This document shows positions 50,971 through 60,547 of a stretch of 64,000 bases of DNA, in pieces (within the stretch, counting starts at the first letter, position 1; every line of letters starts with the position of its first letter). A program made the translations under genes and the position numbers. Origin of the DNA: an uncultured Pelagibacteraceae bacterium (GTDB lineage: Bacteria > Pseudomonadota > Alphaproteobacteria > Pelagibacterales > Pelagibacteraceae); contig CACHPE010000001.1 of NCBI GenBank assembly GCA_902581605.1, positions 62,001 through 126,000 of the forward strand, given 5' to 3'. The notes under the pieces are model-generated. The model searched no databases and had not been told where the DNA came from. It worked only from the letters and a program-made list of their open reading frames with translations.

Positions 50971-51798
50971 TTATTCTCTTAAAAGATCATTAACTGATGT
51001 TTTTGATCTTGTTTTTTCGTCAACTTGTTTAATTATTACCGCACAATATAAAGATGGTGCTTGTGGATTGTTTTTATCTGGTAAAGATCCTGGAACTACC
51101 ACTGAATAAGGTGGAATTTTTCCATAAGTGATTTCACCATTTTTTCGATTAACAATTTTTGTTGATTGTCCAATATATATTCCCATACTTAGAACAGAGC
51201 CTTCTCCTACTATTACACCTTCTACTACTTCAGACATTGCTCCTAAGAAAACATTATCTTCAATAATTGTTGGTAATGCTTGAGCAGGTTCTAATACACC
51301 TCCAACTCCAGTACCAGCTGAGATATGACAATTTTTTCCAATTTGACAGCAACTTCCTGCACGACTGAATGTATCCATCATAGTACCTTCATCAATGTAT
51401 GCTCCAATATTTACATAACATGGCATCAAAACCGCATTTTTTCCAACAAAAGATCCTTTTCTTACAGGTGAATTAGGCACCATTCTAAAACCAGCTTTTT
51501 CATGATCTTCTTTTGTCCATCCAGCTGTTTTCCCTTTAAGTAAATGAGCTTTGTCATACCAACTACTATAAGGACCATTTAAATTTTCCATTGGATACAT
51601 TCTGAAACTTAACATGATAGCTTTTTTAAGATGTTGATGAGTAACCCATTCACCATTGATTTTTTCAGCTACTCTTGCTTTTCCACTATCTAAATCATCA
51701 ATAATTTGATTAACAGCATCTTTTAAAGATTTATCTGAATTTTGATTTACTTGGTCTTTATTTTCCCAAGCTTCGTTTATAATATTTTCAATACTCAT
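50971..51798 (-). CDS. dapD: Tetrahydrodipicolinate N-succinyltransferase
   Basis: 275 residues, a left-handed parallel beta-helix hexapeptide-repeat enzyme. The 'NIGAYIDEGTMMDTFSRAGSC' and 'GTGVGGVLEPAQALPTII' segments are DapD signatures. It uses succinyl-CoA on tetrahydrodipicolinate. It is co-directional with dapE and the HAD gene. Confidence 0.97.
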   Translation of the reverse strand: MSIENIINEAWENKDQVNQNSDKSLKDAVNQIIDDLDSGKARVAEKINGEWVTHQHLKKAIMLSFRMYPMENLNGPYSSWYDKAHLLKGKTAGWTKEDHEKAGFRMVPNSPVRKGSFVGKNAVLMPCYVNIGAYIDEGTMMDTFSRAGSCCQIGKNCHISAGTGVGGVLEPAQALPTIIEDNVFLGAMSEVVEGVIVGEGSVLSMGIYIGQSTKIVNRKNGEITYGKIPPYSVVVPGSLPDKNNPQAPSLYCAVIIKQVDEKTRSKTSVNDLLRE

Positions 51799-51802
51799 AA
51801 TT

Positions 51803-52474
51803 TTATGAGTTTTTTAATAACCTTATTTCTTTTAAAAATAAAGAAAGATTTTTTATTTTGTAATCAATATACTCTTTATCAGACTCTTTTTTACCCCAGT
51901 ATTCATCATTGATTAACCAAACTGTTTTTGCTCCTCTCTCTTTTCCAATAGATAAGTTTTTTGCGATATCTTCGATGTAAATTGTCTCTGTTGGATCGAT
52001 TTGAAATTTTTTGACCATAAGGTCAAATGCTTTTGCTGCAGGTTTTGGACTGTATTCAGCATCAACAATATCAAATACTCCATCAAATTGATCATCAATT
52101 CCTAAGTGAGTGGTTATATTTTTAACATGTTCTTTGCTACCATTTGTAAACACAAATTTGTTTAAATTAATATTTTCTAGTTCATTTCTCAAAACAGTAT
52201 CTTTTTCTAAAAAATTTAAATTAATATCATGTACGTAATCTAAAAATTCTTTTGGAGGTATATCATGATGGATCATTAAACCGTTAAGGCTTGTGTCGTA
52301 TTTATGAAAATAATTTGTTTGTAATTCTTTTGCCTCTTTTAAATCTACATTCAATTTATTTGAAATATATTGGGTCATTTTTTTACTTACCTGTCCAAAT
52401 ACTCCTTCAAGATCAGCATACAGTACACCGTCGCAATCAAACAAAATGTTCTTAATATTTTTTAATTCTTTCAT
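51803..52474 (-). CDS. HAD-family pyrimidine 5'-nucleotidase-like phosphatase
   Basis: 223 residues of HAD type. Motif I 'LFDCDGVLYAD', motif II 'FVFTNGSKEH' and motif IV 'IYIEDIAKNLSIGKERG' are present, and the sequence resembles the SDT1/pyrimidine 5'-nucleotidase subgroup common next to argB in alphaproteobacteria. It overlaps argB by 4 bp. The physiological substrate is not certain. Confidence 0.82.
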   Translation of the reverse strand: MKELKNIKNILFDCDGVLYADLEGVFGQVSKKMTQYISNKLNVDLKEAKELQTNYFHKYDTSLNGLMIHHDIPPKEFLDYVHDINLNFLEKDTVLRNELENINLNKFVFTNGSKEHVKNITTHLGIDDQFDGVFDIVDAEYSPKPAAKAFDLMVKKFQIDPTETIYIEDIAKNLSIGKERGAKTVWLINDEYWGKKESDKEYIDYKIKNLSLFLKEIRLLKNS

Positions 52475-53319
52475 TGTCTTATTAAGGTTCCTGACCCCTT
52501 GTCAGAGAATATTTCCCATAAACATGAATGTGGCTTGGTACCATTAATTATACCTACAGCAGTTACACCATTATTAATTGCATCTAAGCATGCATTTATT
52601 TTAGGTATCATACCCTCAGTGACAGTTTCGTCTTTAATCATTTCTAAAATTTCAGATGAAGAAATTTCCTCTATTAGTTTCTTATTTTTATCTAGAACAC
52701 CATCTACATTCGTCATTAACAAAAGTCTCCTAGATTTTAAGGATTTAGCTATAGCCATTGCAGCTGTATCTCCATTAATATTATATGTTTGATTTTCTTC
52801 ACCTAAGCCTAATGGTGAAATTATAGGAATTTTATTTTGATTAATTACATTTAATATTTGTTCATTATTTATCTCATTAGGTATTCCTACAAATCCAAGC
52901 TCTTCTGCTTCTGGTATCGTTTTTATAATGTTATTTTTTTTTGTATGAATAGAGATTGCTTCTGTTCCTTTGTCTTTCAAAGAATTGACAATGTCATCAT
53001 TAAAGTCAATTAAAACAGATTCAACAATATCAATTATATGTTTATCCGTTACTCTTAGTCCTCTTATAAATTTTGATTGAATATTTGATTTTTCTAGCTC
53101 TCTTTTAATTCTAGGTCCACCGCCGTGCACTACAACAGTTGCAAGGCCCAATTTATTTAAAACACTAAGATCAGTTATAAAGTTATTAAATACGTTTCTA
53201 TCAATTAACACATTTCCACCATATTTAATAACAATTAAATCATTTTTGTATTTTTCAATATATTTAATTACTTCATCTAATGGTGGCCCATCTTTAGGTA
53301 ATATACTTTCAAGGTTCAT
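52471..53319 (-). CDS. argB: Acetylglutamate kinase
   Basis: 282 residues of amino-acid-kinase fold. 'VIKYGGNVLID' and 'VVVHGGGPRI' bind the phosphate donor and acceptor, and 'NINGDTAAMAIAKSLKSRR' is typical of ArgB. It phosphorylates N-acetylglutamate in arginine synthesis. In other alphaproteobacteria a ribosome-assembly GTPase gene (engB/yihA) often lies between yidC and argB; here only 17 bp separate them. Confidence 0.96.
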   Translation of the reverse strand: MNLESILPKDGPPLDEVIKYIEKYKNDLIVIKYGGNVLIDRNVFNNFITDLSVLNKLGLATVVVHGGGPRIKRELEKSNIQSKFIRGLRVTDKHIIDIVESVLIDFNDDIVNSLKDKGTEAISIHTKKNNIIKTIPEAEELGFVGIPNEINNEQILNVINQNKIPIISPLGLGEENQTYNINGDTAAMAIAKSLKSRRLLLMTNVDGVLDKNKKLIEEISSSEILEMIKDETVTEGMIPKINACLDAINNGVTAVGIINGTKPHSCLWEIFSDKGSGTLIRQ

Positions 53320-53336
53320 TTATTATTTTTAAATTA

Positions 53337-55016
53337 TTAGGTTACAGTTTTAACTGTTGTACGTTTCATTATTACAACCTGCTGAGCCATCGTTAAAATA
53401 TTATTAACTGTCCAATAAATTACTAGCCCACTTGGGAACGGTGCAAGAATCACTGTTAAAAATAAAGGGAAAAACATAAATATTTTTGCTTGCATTGGAT
53501 CTGTCGGAGCTGGATTTAGCTTTTGTTGAACCCACATTGATACCCCCATAGCAACAGGCCATGCCCCAATAACAAGGAAAGAAGGTACATCAAATGGGAA
53601 CAATCCAAATAAATTAAATATAGAAGTGGGATCTTTAGCACTTAAATCTTGAATCCAACCATAGAAAGGCATGTGACGCATCTCTATTGTTACAAATAAA
53701 ACTTTATACAAAGCAAAAAATACAGGTATTTGAATTAAAATTGGCAAACATCCAGACATGGGATTTACTTTTTCTTTTTTATAAAGAGCCATCATTGCTT
53801 GTTGTAATTTCATCTTGTCATCTTTATGAACCTCCTTAAGTCTTGTCATCTCAGGCTGTAGAGCTTTCATTTTAGCCATGCTTCTGAATGAAAAATTAGC
53901 AAGTGGAAAAAATGCTAAACGAATGCAAACGGTAACAGCAATAATTGCTAATCCATAATTACCAAATATTTTAAAGAAATATTCTAAAGCAGTGAATAAA
54001 GGACGTGTTAAAAAGTATAAGAATCCCCAATCAATCGTAAGATCAAATTTATCAATTTTTAAAGATTCTGCGTACCCATCAATTACGTCTACTCTTTTTG
54101 CAGCTACTATTACTTGCAAGTTTTCTTCTATGGAGGAATTTCCAGTTAACTCTAATGGTTCTGTTGTAACGAAGTTTATTCTGTACTTGTTTTTGTAATC
54201 CATCGTAGTTTTGAATTCTTTTCCTCTTGGTGGAATAAGTGTTGATATGTAATATTTATCTCCAATCCCTAACCATCCTTTTTGAGCTGTTCTTGAAAAT
54301 TTTTTCTCTTCAATATCATCATAATCTTCCTCAATTAATTCTTCATCTAATGTAGCGATAGGGCCTTCATGAAGAATATAAAAGTCAGTTAAACCTTCTG
54401 GAATTTGATTTCTTATAATTTGTCCATAAGAATAAAAGTCGTAGTTTTTATTGGAAGAATTTATAACCCTTTGTTTTATAGTGAATAAAAACTTATCATC
54501 TAAAGCAATTTCTTTTTCAAAAGTTATTCCTTGATCATTTGTCCAGCTTATTTTTATAGGAGATTGATCTGTTAATTTATTATTTCCAGAAACTGACCAA
54601 ATTGAATCTGCATTTGGAACATCAATGTTTTTATCAGCAGTAATAAAACCACTTTCTATAACATACCCTTCTTTAGAGCTTCTTGGTGCAAGAAATTTTA
54701 CTTTTTCATCACTGTCTAAACTGACATTGTAATCTTTAAAAGTAAGATCGTCTATTGCAGCTCCTTTTAAAGAAATAGATCCAACAATACTTTGGTTCTC
54801 AAATTGAACTCTTTCACTTTGTTGTAATGCTTCTTCTCGTGATATTTCGGTAACATTTTCTTTTTGATCAAGACTAGGTGCATCTGAATTTTGTTCGGTT
54901 TTAGTTTTTTCAACTAAATTTTCTTTTGTTACAGGAGGTGGTGCAAAAAATAGTGAATATAATATGATCACTGCAGCTGACAAACTTATGGCAGCAATTA
55001 TATTTCGAGTTTCCAT
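53337..55016 (-). CDS. yidC: Membrane protein insertase YidC
   Basis: 559 residues: one N-terminal membrane helix, a large periplasmic domain, and the conserved C-terminal five-helix insertase core beginning near 'YGLAIIAVTVCIRLAFFPL' with 'QIPVFFALYKVLFVTIEMRH' and a Pro/Met-rich final part. YidC inserts respiratory and other membrane proteins with or without SecYEG. Its start overlaps the yidD stop. Confidence 0.97.
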   Translation of the reverse strand: METRNIIAAISLSAAVIILYSLFFAPPPVTKENLVEKTKTEQNSDAPSLDQKENVTEISREEALQQSERVQFENQSIVGSISLKGAAIDDLTFKDYNVSLDSDEKVKFLAPRSSKEGYVIESGFITADKNIDVPNADSIWSVSGNNKLTDQSPIKISWTNDQGITFEKEIALDDKFLFTIKQRVINSSNKNYDFYSYGQIIRNQIPEGLTDFYILHEGPIATLDEELIEEDYDDIEEKKFSRTAQKGWLGIGDKYYISTLIPPRGKEFKTTMDYKNKYRINFVTTEPLELTGNSSIEENLQVIVAAKRVDVIDGYAESLKIDKFDLTIDWGFLYFLTRPLFTALEYFFKIFGNYGLAIIAVTVCIRLAFFPLANFSFRSMAKMKALQPEMTRLKEVHKDDKMKLQQAMMALYKKEKVNPMSGCLPILIQIPVFFALYKVLFVTIEMRHMPFYGWIQDLSAKDPTSIFNLFGLFPFDVPSFLVIGAWPVAMGVSMWVQQKLNPAPTDPMQAKIFMFFPLFLTVILAPFPSGLVIYWTVNNILTMAQQVVIMKRTTVKTVT

Positions 55017-55267
55017 TATTTATTATCCTTTATTTCTTTTTTAACCGGATCAAACCCTTCGCCACCCCCTAAAAATTTTATTGGATGGCAGGATAAAATT
55101 CTTCTTATACTAATTAATAAACCTTTAAAAAAACCGTATTCTTTTAAAGCATCTATACTGTATTCAGAACATGTTGGTAAATATCTACAAGAATGACCTA
55201 ATAATGGACTAATCAAATATTTATAGGCTTTTATAAATTTAATTAAAATTAAAGTAAATATATTCAT
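55016..55267 (-). CDS. yidD: Membrane protein insertion efficiency factor YidD
   Basis: 83 residues with the YidD signature cysteines in '[18 protein letters not shown]' and the C-terminal '[17 protein letters not shown]'. It assists YidC at the inner membrane. It starts at the base where rnpA ends, the normal rpmH-rnpA-yidD-yidC arrangement. Confidence 0.95.
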   Translation of the reverse strand: MNIFTLILIKFIKAYKYLISPLLGHSCRYLPTCSEYSIDALKEYGFFKGLLISIRRILSCHPIKFLGGGEGFDPVKKEIKDNK

Positions 55268-55608
55268 TATTTTATTTTTGCAAAATCGTGAAAAAGAGTT
55301 TCTTTTATAATTTTGTATTCATTATTTAGCATAGAAGACTTAGCGATAACAAGAAATGAATAATCAAAGTTTATCTCTATATTTTTAACAGCTTCATTCA
55401 TGATGTTTCTTAATCTTCTTTTAATTTTATTTCTCTTTACTGCATTACCAATTTTTTTTTTAGTCACAAAACTGATATTTAGTCTTTTTTTATCTTTATT
55501 TATTAATTTTCCAAAAAAAATACTTACGTATTTATTAGTAATCTTTTTTTGTTTAAGTAAATTTTTAAATTCTTCATTTTTTGAAAGAGCAAGTATTTTG
55601 CTTTTCAT
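55267..55608 (-). CDS. rnpA: Ribonuclease P protein component
   Basis: 113 residues. The RNR motif region is '[21 protein letters not shown]', with '[12 protein letters not shown]' upstream. The protein helps the RNase P RNA bind pre-tRNA 5' leaders. It lies 4 bp after rpmH. Confidence 0.94.
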   Translation of the reverse strand: MKSKILALSKNEEFKNLLKQKKITNKYVSIFFGKLINKDKKRLNISFVTKKKIGNAVKRNKIKRRLRNIMNEAVKNIEINFDYSFLVIAKSSMLNNEYKIIKETLFHDFAKIK

Positions 55609-55612
55609 TATT

Positions 55613-55753
55613 CTATACAGAAACCGTTAGTGATTTTCTTCCTCTTGCTCTTCTTCTAGCCAAAAGCTTTTTACCACCTTTAGTTTTCATTTTGGAACGA
55701 AAGCCGTGTTTTCGAGCTCTTTTTTTATTTGAGGGTTGATAAGTTCTTTTCAT
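55613..55753 (-). CDS. rpmH: 50S ribosomal protein L34
   Basis: 46 residues beginning [20 protein letters not shown] and ending LTVSV, an almost complete match to the bacterial L34 pattern including '[19 protein letters not shown]'. It starts at an ATG at 55753, with a TAG stop at 55613-55615. It is the first gene of the rpmH-rnpA-yidD-yidC operon and is preceded by a promoter-like pair at 55792-55819. Confidence 0.97.
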   Translation of the reverse strand: MKRTYQPSNKKRARKHGFRSKMKTKGGKKLLARRRARGRKSLTVSV

Positions 55754-55791
55754 AATTAGATTTGATATAGTTTTTTTATAATTTTTGCACC

Positions 55792-55819
55792 TTTATATTA
55801 GTAATAATTAAAATAGCAA
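55792..55819 (-). promoter_or_regulatory. Promoter of the rpmH operon
   Basis: On the minus strand, TTGCTA (-35, 55814-55819) and TATAAA (-10, 55792-55797) are separated by 16 bp. The start codon lies 38 bp beyond the -10 box. This fits a sigma70-type promoter for rpmH-rnpA-yidD-yidC. Confidence 0.5.
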
Positions 55820-55851
55820 ATAGAAGATTAAGCATTAAAATAAGAAGAATC

Positions 55852-56574
55852 ATGGAAAATACAAAAAAAATTAAAATATTTATTGGGTTATCTTATCTAT
55901 TAATTATTTGTGTATTTTTGTATTTCTTTTTTTCAAAATTTTCTCTCTCAGAAATTACATCCTATGATTTTCTAAGAGATAACCAATCTTATTTTTTTGA
56001 ACTTAAAAAATCTAATTTATTTTTAATTTCTATTATTTTTTTAGCATTAACTATTCTTTGGGTTTTCCCTTTTTTAGGATTTGGATCTCCAGTTGCATTA
56101 ATGGGTGGTTTTATATTTGGAAAATGGATAGGTACACTTGTTGTTGTTTTAGGCTTGAGTATTGGAGCTACTTTTTTGTATATTTTTGGAAATTATTTTT
56201 TAAAACAACTTATTAGAGAAAAATTTTTAAATAAGTTTCAAAACTTGGAAATAAGATTTAAACAATCCGAATTTATTTATTTATTAATTTACCGTTTTAT
56301 AGGTGGTATACCTTGGCAACTGAGCTGTCTCTTACCAACTTTATTTAATGTTAAGGTTATAAATTTTTTCTTTGCTACATTGATTGGAATAATTCCTCAA
56401 ATTTTTTTAGCAGTTTCTATTGGCAGTGGATTAGAAAAAATTATAGACCAAAATGCTGAAGTACCAAGAATAACTGATATAATATTTTCACCAGATATAT
56501 ACATTCCTATTATAGCTTTCTTTATTTTAATTCTGATAACAATATTTTTAAGAAAGTTTTTTTATAGAAATTAG
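55852..56574 (+). CDS. VTT-domain (DedA/TVP38-TMEM64-like) membrane protein
   Basis: 240 residues with about six membrane segments and the VTT-domain core: 'FGSPVALMGGFIFGKWIGT' followed by 'YRFIGGIPWQLSCLLPTLFNV'. Such proteins are phospholipid scramblases or transporters in other systems. It is divergent from rpmH and ends directly against the 3' CCA of tRNA-Thr on the other strand. The specific role is unknown. Confidence 0.83.
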   Translation: MENTKKIKIFIGLSYLLIICVFLYFFFSKFSLSEITSYDFLRDNQSYFFELKKSNLFLISIIFLALTILWVFPFLGFGSPVALMGGFIFGKWIGTLVVVLGLSIGATFLYIFGNYFLKQLIREKFLNKFQNLEIRFKQSEFIYLLIYRFIGGIPWQLSCLLPTLFNVKVINFFFATLIGIIPQIFLAVSIGSGLEKIIDQNAEVPRITDIIFSPDIYIPIIAFFILILITIFLRKFFYRN

Positions 56575-56648
56575 TGGTGCTCCCACCCTGTACTGACCAG
56601 GGAATTAGTCATTACCAATGACTTGTTATACCATTTAACTACAGGAGC
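56575..56648 (-). tRNA. tRNA-Thr (anticodon GGT)
   Basis: Minus-strand cloverleaf: acceptor GCTCCTG with TGGGAGC (two G-U pairs), D-stem GTTA/TAAC, anticodon stem AGTCA/TGACT enclosing loop TTGGTAA (anticodon GGT), and T-stem CCCTG/CAGGG. Discriminator A and encoded CCA are present. The T-loop reads GTCAGTA instead of the nearly universal TTCRANY. The gene's 3' end touches the VTT gene stop. Confidence 0.9.
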
Positions 56649-56745
56649 TTAGAAACAAGTATTTTATTGATAATAAAGCATTTTTTTCAAATTATTGCCT
56701 TAATTTTTTGATGAATATGATTTATATCTATTTTAGGAAAATGTT

Positions 56746-56946
56746 ATGGGAATTCATTACGATTACAAATCAACAAAAGGTAATAAGCTTATGGAAAAGC
56801 AAGCTAAAAGAGAGAGAAAGCTTGCTGAAAAAAAAGCTAAACGTTTAGCTAAAGAAGGCCCAAAAAAAGAAGAGGAAAAAACACCTGCATTAGATCCTAA
56901 AAAACCAATTTCTTTAGATTTCCTGACTAACCCAAATAAAGAATGA
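56746..56946 (+). CDS. Small highly charged protein, unrecognised
   Basis: 66 residues, very basic then acidic: a Lys/Arg/Ala-rich helix ('EKQAKRERKLAEKKAKRLAK') followed by a Glu/Pro segment and 'KKPISLDFLTNP'. The ATG is preceded by AGGAAAA, a fair ribosome-binding site; an inner ATG at residue 16 is an alternative. It overlaps the next small gene by 4 bp. I recognise no function. Its place before dcd-murA suggests a small conserved alphaproteobacterial protein. Confidence 0.7.
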   Translation: MGIHYDYKSTKGNKLMEKQAKRERKLAEKKAKRLAKEGPKKEEEKTPALDPKKPISLDFLTNPNKE

Positions 56947-57044
56947 GTTCTAAAGAAAAAAATGAGCGTTTAAGCTTGGCGCTTAGAAAAAATTTAAAGA
57001 AAAGAAAAATTTTCCAAAAAAAAAATAAAAAGAAAAATAAATAA
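56943..57044 (+). CDS. 33-residue basic microprotein upstream of dcd
   Basis: An ATG overlapping the previous stop (ATGA) opens a 33-codon frame beginning [20 protein letters not shown] and ending in a Lys/Asn-rich tail; its TAA overlaps the dcd ATG by one base. The '[14 protein letters not shown]' core resembles short basic proteins found near this locus in other alphaproteobacteria. Overlaps on both sides support real, coupled translation. Function unknown. Confidence 0.65.
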   Translation: MSSKEKNERLSLALRKNLKKRKIFQKKNKKKNK

Positions 57045-57604
57045 TGTCAATTCAACCTGATTCTTGGATTAAAAAAATGTGTAAAGAGCACAATATGATT
57101 GAGCCATTTTTGGATCATCAAGTTTCTGAAGGAAAAATCTCTTATGGATTAAGTAGTATGGGATACGATGTAAGAATCTCTGATGAATATAGAATATTTA
57201 CTAATGTTAATAGTTCTTTAGTTGATCCAAAGAATTTTTCTGATGATAACTTTATAGAACGAAAAGGACCACACTGTATTATCCCACCAAATTCATTTGT
57301 TTTAGCTAAAACAGTAGAATACTTTAGAATACCAAAAGACGTCTTATGTATTTGTGTAGGAAAAAGCACTTATGCAAGGACAGGAATTATATGTAACGTT
57401 ACACCAATTGAAAATGAATTTGAGGGTAATATTGTAATTGAGCTAAGTAATACAACACCCAATCCTGCTAAAATTTATTCAAACGAGGGAATAGCACAAT
57501 TTTTATTTTTTAAATCAAATACTCAGCCAGAAACAACTTATAAATCAAAGAACGGTAAATATCAGGGTCAAACTACAATTCAAGTTGCTAAAATTAAAAA
57601 GTAA
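57044..57604 (+). CDS. dcd: dCTP deaminase
   Basis: 186 residues of the dUTPase-like trimeric fold. '[16 protein letters not shown]' and '[20 protein letters not shown]' are Dcd signatures, the latter holding the catalytic Arg and the glutamate of the deaminase site. It converts dCTP to dUTP for dTMP synthesis. It is preceded by two small basic proteins and followed by murA after 3 bp. Confidence 0.94.
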   Translation: MSIQPDSWIKKMCKEHNMIEPFLDHQVSEGKISYGLSSMGYDVRISDEYRIFTNVNSSLVDPKNFSDDNFIERKGPHCIIPPNSFVLAKTVEYFRIPKDVLCICVGKSTYARTGIICNVTPIENEFEGNIVIELSNTTPNPAKIYSNEGIAQFLFFKSNTQPETTYKSKNGKYQGQTTIQVAKIKK

Positions 57605-57607
57605 TTT

Positions 57608-58867
57608 ATGGATAAATTTCTGATTAATGGCCCTTGTAAAATCAAGGGCAATGTTTCAATTTCAGGTTCGAAGAATGCATCCCTACCGATTTTAGCTGCA
57701 ACACTATTATTTAATAAACCTGTAGTTATCAAAAATTTACCAAGAGTTAGAGACATTAATACAATGTTAAATTTGTTAAAGTCTCTTGGTTCCAAGATAA
57801 TTTTATCACGGGATAAAAAAACAGCAAAAATTATAAATAAAAAAAATATGAAAACTTTTGCTAGTTATTCTTTAGTCAAAACAATGCGAGGTTCTATTTT
57901 AGTTTTAGGTCCGCTTATTTCAAAATACCATAAATCCAAAATATCTTTACCTGGAGGATGTTTGATAGGTGCTAGACCAGTTAATTATCATCTAACAGCA
58001 TTAAAAAAACTTGGTATGAAATATGAATTAAAAGATGGATATATTTTAGCAAAATCAAAAGGAAAACTTAGTGGAACAACTGTAAATTTTCCAAAGATAA
58101 GTGTTGGGGCAACTGAAAATTCTATAATAGCAGCATGTTTAGCAAAAGGAAAAACAGTTTTAAAAAATTGTGCAATAGAACCTGAAATTAAAGATCTTAC
58201 GAATTTTTTAAATAAAGCTGGAGCAAAAATAAAATGGACAGGAAGAGTTTGTAAAATCCTAGGTGTTAATTCTTTAAGTGAAACTGAATATTCTGTAATG
58301 GCAGATAGAATAGAAGCAGGCACATTTTGTGTAGCTGCAACACTTGCGAAAGGTAATTTACAAATAAATAATTTAAATCCTAAAATTATTGGTACTGAAA
58401 TAAAATTACTAAAAAAAGTTGGTGCTAAAATAAAAACTGGTGAAAATAAAATCTTAATTAAAGGACCAGAAAAAATAAAATCAATAAAAAGTATTAAAAC
58501 AAAAGAGTTTCCAGGGATTCCTACAGACCTTCAAGCACAATTGATGGTTTTAATGTGCAAAGCAGTTGGCAAAAGTTCAATAACCGAAAGTATTTTTGAA
58601 AATAGATTTATGCATGTTGCAGAATTGCAAAGACTGGGAGCAAAGATAAATATTAAAAATAATAAAGCTAAGATAGAAGGAAATACTAAATTCATCGGTG
58701 CCGAGTTAATGTCTAGTGATTTAAGAGCTTCTGTTGCTTTGGTTCTAGCAGCTATAGTTTCATATGGTAAATCACATATTAACAGAATTTATCACTTAGA
58801 TAGAGGTTATGAAAGAATAGAAAATAAATTAAAAAAAATAGGTGTTAAAATTAAAAGATTAAAATAG
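57608..58867 (+). CDS. murA: UDP-N-acetylglucosamine 1-carboxyvinyltransferase
   Basis: 419 residues of enolpyruvate-transferase fold. 'SGSKNASLPILAATLL' opens the protein, and 'PGGCLIGARPVNYHL' keeps the catalytic Cys that fosfomycin attacks, so the enzyme should be fosfomycin-sensitive. It performs the first committed step of peptidoglycan synthesis. The stop overlaps the GTG start of the DUF2948 gene by one base. Confidence 0.97.
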   Translation: MDKFLINGPCKIKGNVSISGSKNASLPILAATLLFNKPVVIKNLPRVRDINTMLNLLKSLGSKIILSRDKKTAKIINKKNMKTFASYSLVKTMRGSILVLGPLISKYHKSKISLPGGCLIGARPVNYHLTALKKLGMKYELKDGYILAKSKGKLSGTTVNFPKISVGATENSIIAACLAKGKTVLKNCAIEPEIKDLTNFLNKAGAKIKWTGRVCKILGVNSLSETEYSVMADRIEAGTFCVAATLAKGNLQINNLNPKIIGTEIKLLKKVGAKIKTGENKILIKGPEKIKSIKSIKTKEFPGIPTDLQAQLMVLMCKAVGKSSITESIFENRFMHVAELQRLGAKINIKNNKAKIEGNTKFIGAELMSSDLRASVALVLAAIVSYGKSHINRIYHLDRGYERIENKLKKIGVKIKRLK

Positions 58868-59259
58868 TGAATAAATATTTAGCAAAAATAATAGCAAGTG
58901 ATAAAGAAGGGTTACAAATGATTTCAGCTTGTATTTCAGGGGCTAAGGTTAAAATTGCAGATATAAAATATCTCGCATCCAATAAGGTTTTTTTATTATC
59001 AATTGAAAGAACCAAGATTGAAAGTGATCAGGAAGATAAAAATATCAATAGCATTTGTAGGTTTGATTTTGTTGATAAAGTAAGATCAAAGAACATTGAT
59101 CAATCTAATCAAGAAACAGTTTTAGAACTAATAGGTATAGATTATTTGAAAAATAATGATGTTTATGAAATAAATCTTATTTTTAATAATAATTCTCATA
59201 TTGCTTTAACTACAGAAACTATTGAAGCAAGATTAGAGGATCAAAGTGAAATTAAGTAG
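58867..59259 (+). CDS. DUF2948-family protein
   Basis: 130 residues beginning at a GTG that overlaps murA. 'LQMISACISGAKVKIADIKY' and later 'ICRFDFVDKVRSKNID' fit DUF2948, an alphaproteobacterial family always found between murA and hisD. The biochemical function is unknown. It lies 2 bp before hisD. Confidence 0.82.
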   Translation: MNKYLAKIIASDKEGLQMISACISGAKVKIADIKYLASNKVFLLSIERTKIESDQEDKNINSICRFDFVDKVRSKNIDQSNQETVLELIGIDYLKNNDVYEINLIFNNNSHIALTTETIEARLEDQSEIK

Positions 59260-59261
59260 TT

Positions 59262-60545
59262 ATGAAGATACTAAATAGTAAAAGTAAAAATTTTGATAAA
59301 TTATTAGAGAATTTGCTTTTACAAAGAAAAAAAAAAATTCAATCAGATTCTGTTTCTGTAACAAATATAATTAAAGATGTTAAAAAAAATGGAGATAAAG
59401 CATTATTGAAATATGAGAAAAGATTCAATCAAAATAACATAATCATTCCAAGCACAAAACAAATAAAAAAATCTATAAATTCACTTGATAAAAAAGTAAA
59501 GAAAGCAATCGATACGGCTTATAATAGAATTTATAAATTTCATTCACTTCAGAAATTTAAAAATATTTCTTATACAGATAAATTAAAAAACAAACTTGAA
59601 TATAAATATGTGCCTTTAGAGTCCGTTGCAATTTATGTTCCTGGTTCTTCTGCTTCATACCCATCCAGTGTATTGATGAATGCTATTCCAGCAATTGTTG
59701 CAGGTGTTAAGAGAATAGTTATGATTAATCCAGGCTATAAAGGAAGACAAAATCCAGCAGTATTATACGCTGCAAAAAAATGTAAAATAAAAGAAATTTA
59801 TTCTATCGGGGGCCCTTCTGCTATTGCAGCAGTATCCTATGGGACTAAAAAAATTAAAAAAGTTCATAAAATAGTTGGTCCAGGAAACGCCTATGTTGCA
59901 GCTGCAAAAAAAGAAGTTTTTGGTGTTGTTGGAATTGAAAGTATGACCGCAGGTCCCTCAGAAGTGACTGTCGTTTGTGACAAATTCTCAAATCCTGAGT
60001 GGGTTGCAAGCGATTTAATTGGACAAGCTGAACATGATATTCTTGCACAATGTATTTTGATTTCAAAAGATAAAGATTTGCTAGATAAAGTAAAAATTGA
60101 AATTACTAAACAATTAAAAGAAATTCCAAGAGCTTCTGTTGCAAGAAGAAGTTTAATTAATAATGGAATTCTTATGCATGTTTCTTCAGACGCTAAAATA
60201 ATAAGTGTTATAAATAAAATTGCACCAGAACATTTAGAATTAAATATTAAAAATTATAAATCTTTAGTTCCAAAAATAAAAAATTCAGGATCAATATGTT
60301 TAGGAAAATATGCAGTGATGGCAATGACTGATTATAATGTTGGATCAAACCATGTGTTGCCAACTAATGGTTCTGCAAAATACTCAAGCGGTATAAGTGT
60401 AAATGAATTTTATAAAAGGATTTCATACATAAACTTATCAAAAAAGGGTATTGAAAGTCTTGGACCATCAGTTATAACACTTGCAAATTACGAAGGGTTG
60501 GTTGGACATGCTCAATCTGTAGTAAAACGAATAAGGAGAAAATAA
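59262..60545 (+). CDS. hisD: Histidinol dehydrogenase
   Basis: 427 residues. The NAD/zinc signatures '[20 protein letters not shown]', '[10 protein letters not shown]' and '[13 protein letters not shown]' and the C-terminal '[20 protein letters not shown]' mark HisD. It oxidises histidinol to histidine in two steps. Other his genes (hisS-linked hisZ, hisG) follow 2.3 kb downstream. Confidence 0.97.
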   Translation: MKILNSKSKNFDKLLENLLLQRKKKIQSDSVSVTNIIKDVKKNGDKALLKYEKRFNQNNIIIPSTKQIKKSINSLDKKVKKAIDTAYNRIYKFHSLQKFKNISYTDKLKNKLEYKYVPLESVAIYVPGSSASYPSSVLMNAIPAIVAGVKRIVMINPGYKGRQNPAVLYAAKKCKIKEIYSIGGPSAIAAVSYGTKKIKKVHKIVGPGNAYVAAAKKEVFGVVGIESMTAGPSEVTVVCDKFSNPEWVASDLIGQAEHDILAQCILISKDKDLLDKVKIEITKQLKEIPRASVARRSLINNGILMHVSSDAKIISVINKIAPEHLELNIKNYKSLVPKIKNSGSICLGKYAVMAMTDYNVGSNHVLPTNGSAKYSSGISVNEFYKRISYINLSKKGIESLGPSVITLANYEGLVGHAQSVVKRIRRK

Positions 60546-60547
60546 AT

